Source: an uncultured Erysipelotrichaceae bacterium
Lineage (GTDB): Bacteria; Bacillota_I; Bacilli_A; RF39; UBA660
DNA length: 5,572 bases
Assembly (NCBI GenBank): GCA_902783215.1
Contig: CACZQD010000059.1
Span: 1 to 5,572 of the forward strand
Direction: 5' to 3'
The notes beneath the pieces are model-generated. The model searched no databases. It saw nothing but the letters and a program-made list of their open reading frames with translations, and had not been told where the DNA came from. The position numbers and the translations under genes are program-made. Shown in pieces: positions 4,771 to 5,572 of the stretch; the stretch's first letter is position 1; each line of letters starts with the position of its first letter.

Positions 4771-5572
4771 ATTTACTAACTCATCATAATGCTTATATTT
4801 CAATATAGCATTTTCTTTATTTTGTTTTAATAATTCATCTGCTTTTTCAGGATTAATTTTCTTAAGTAAAGCGAAACGCATTTGATTATTTAAAAATATT
4901 TCATATTTATCAAAATCAACATTTTTACTATCAAGTGTAAAACCATTAATTGGGTGAGATCTAAACAGTGGAAAGTAACCACATAAAACTGCTTGTTTTT
5001 CCATTTCTAAGCTATTAATCATACCACCTTTAATACCATGTGATATACAAGGAGCATAAGCAATAACAATTGATGGTCCTTGATGATCATTAGCTTCCTT
5101 TAAAGCTTTAATTAACTGCATTTGATTAGCTCCCAACGATACTTGAGCTACGTAACAATTTGGATATGACATAGCTATACGAGCTAAATCTTTTTTATTT
5201 GTTTTTTTACCACTACTAGCAAATGATTCAATTGAACCCTTTGGACTAGATTTAGATGATTGACCACCAGTATTAGAATATAATTCTGTATCAAGCACTA
5301 ATATATTTATATTATCATCACTAGATAAAACATGATCAATACCACCAAATCCTATATCATATGCCCATCCATCTCCTCCAATACACCAAACATTTCGACT
5401 AACAATATAATCCTTTAAAGATTTTAATTCATTAGGTATCTCGTCAGTTAATGAATTATATACGTCTTTAGTGATTTCATAACTATCATAATTATCTAGC
5501 CATTTTTTAAACAATTCACTATTAGAATTATCCATATTATTCATCATAATATCCTTTATTCTATTGCGAATA
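4759..5572 (-). CDS. nifJ: Pyruvate:ferredoxin (flavodoxin) oxidoreductase, C-terminal part (partial at window edge)
   Basis: This enzyme oxidatively decarboxylates pyruvate with CoA to acetyl-CoA and CO2 and passes electrons to ferredoxin or flavodoxin; it marks anaerobic metabolism. The visible part is the thiamine-diphosphate domain at the C-terminus. It shows WCIGGDGWAYDIGFGGIDHV, whose GDG starts the ThDP/Mg motif, and then LVLDTELYSNTGGQSSK, which supplies the metal-binding Asn region. KKDLARIAMSYPNCYVAQVSLGANQ follows in two family blocks. YAPCISHGIKGGM contains the cysteine expected to ligate the proximal [4Fe-4S] cluster, and NGFTLDSK is also typical. Full PFOR is about 1,170-1,190 residues. 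The frame stays open from the ATG at 5547 through the window edge, reading IRNRIKDI before it, so the gene most likely continues upstream and this is only its last 270 codons. A separate 262-residue protein starting at 5547 (AAGGAT nearby) is the less likely alternative. There is no extra C-terminal domain. Confidence 0.93.
   Translation of the reverse strand, partial: IRNRIKDIMMNNMDNSNSELFKKWLDNYDSYEITKDVYNSLTDEIPNELKSLKDYIVSRNVWCIGGDGWAYDIGFGGIDHVLSSDDNINILVLDTELYSNTGGQSSKSSPKGSIESFASSGKKTNKKDLARIAMSYPNCYVAQVSLGANQMQLIKALKEANDHQGPSIVIAYAPCISHGIKGGMINSLEMEKQAVLCGYFPLFRSHPINGFTLDSKNVDFDKYEIFLNNQMRFALLKKINPEKADELLKQNKENAILKYKHYDELVNRER

Overview
The window reads as a piece of chromosome from an AT-rich (roughly 30% GC by eye), low-GC Gram-positive bacterium, most likely an uncultured anaerobic member of the Bacilli/Erysipelotrichales/RF39-like groups. 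The clues are AT-rich codon use, AGGAGG-type ribosome binding sites, a pyruvate:ferredoxin oxidoreductase (an anaerobe's enzyme) and a SpoVIF-like sporulation protein. TGA ends three of the genes, so the organism does not use the TGA=Trp code of Mycoplasma. The lineage is an inference; no rRNA or other marker is present.

All seven genes are on the minus strand and tightly packed, so transcription runs from high to low coordinates. In that order they are: the 3' end of nifJ/PFOR (4759-5572, cut by the window edge); der, the ribosome-assembly GTPase (3400-4710); a SpoVIF-like 80-residue protein (3116-3358); an unrecognised 289-residue protein with a C-terminal membrane anchor and a SHOCT-like segment (2152-3021); a 166-residue protein with two helicase-associated-domain-like repeats (1627-2127); dusB, tRNA-dihydrouridine synthase (650-1630); and the 5' part of lysS, lysyl-tRNA synthetase (1-575, cut by the window edge). 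No gap without a gene exceeds about 100 bases.

There are probably four transcription units: nifJ ending in an AU-rich terminator at its stop codon; der plus spoVIF; the tail-anchored gene, the repeat gene and dusB (24-base gap, then an ATGA overlap); and lysS from its own good extended -10 promoter. der, dusB and lysS are translation housekeeping genes, and dusB next to lysS is a familiar Firmicutes arrangement. The less ordinary content lies between them.

The most notable signal is a 15-pair RNA hairpin between der and the spoVIF-like gene. It buries the perfect AGGAGG of the second gene and begins three bases after the der stop codon, which suggests translational coupling or regulated translation. 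No CRISPR array, tRNA, rRNA, insertion sequence or phage gene was seen.
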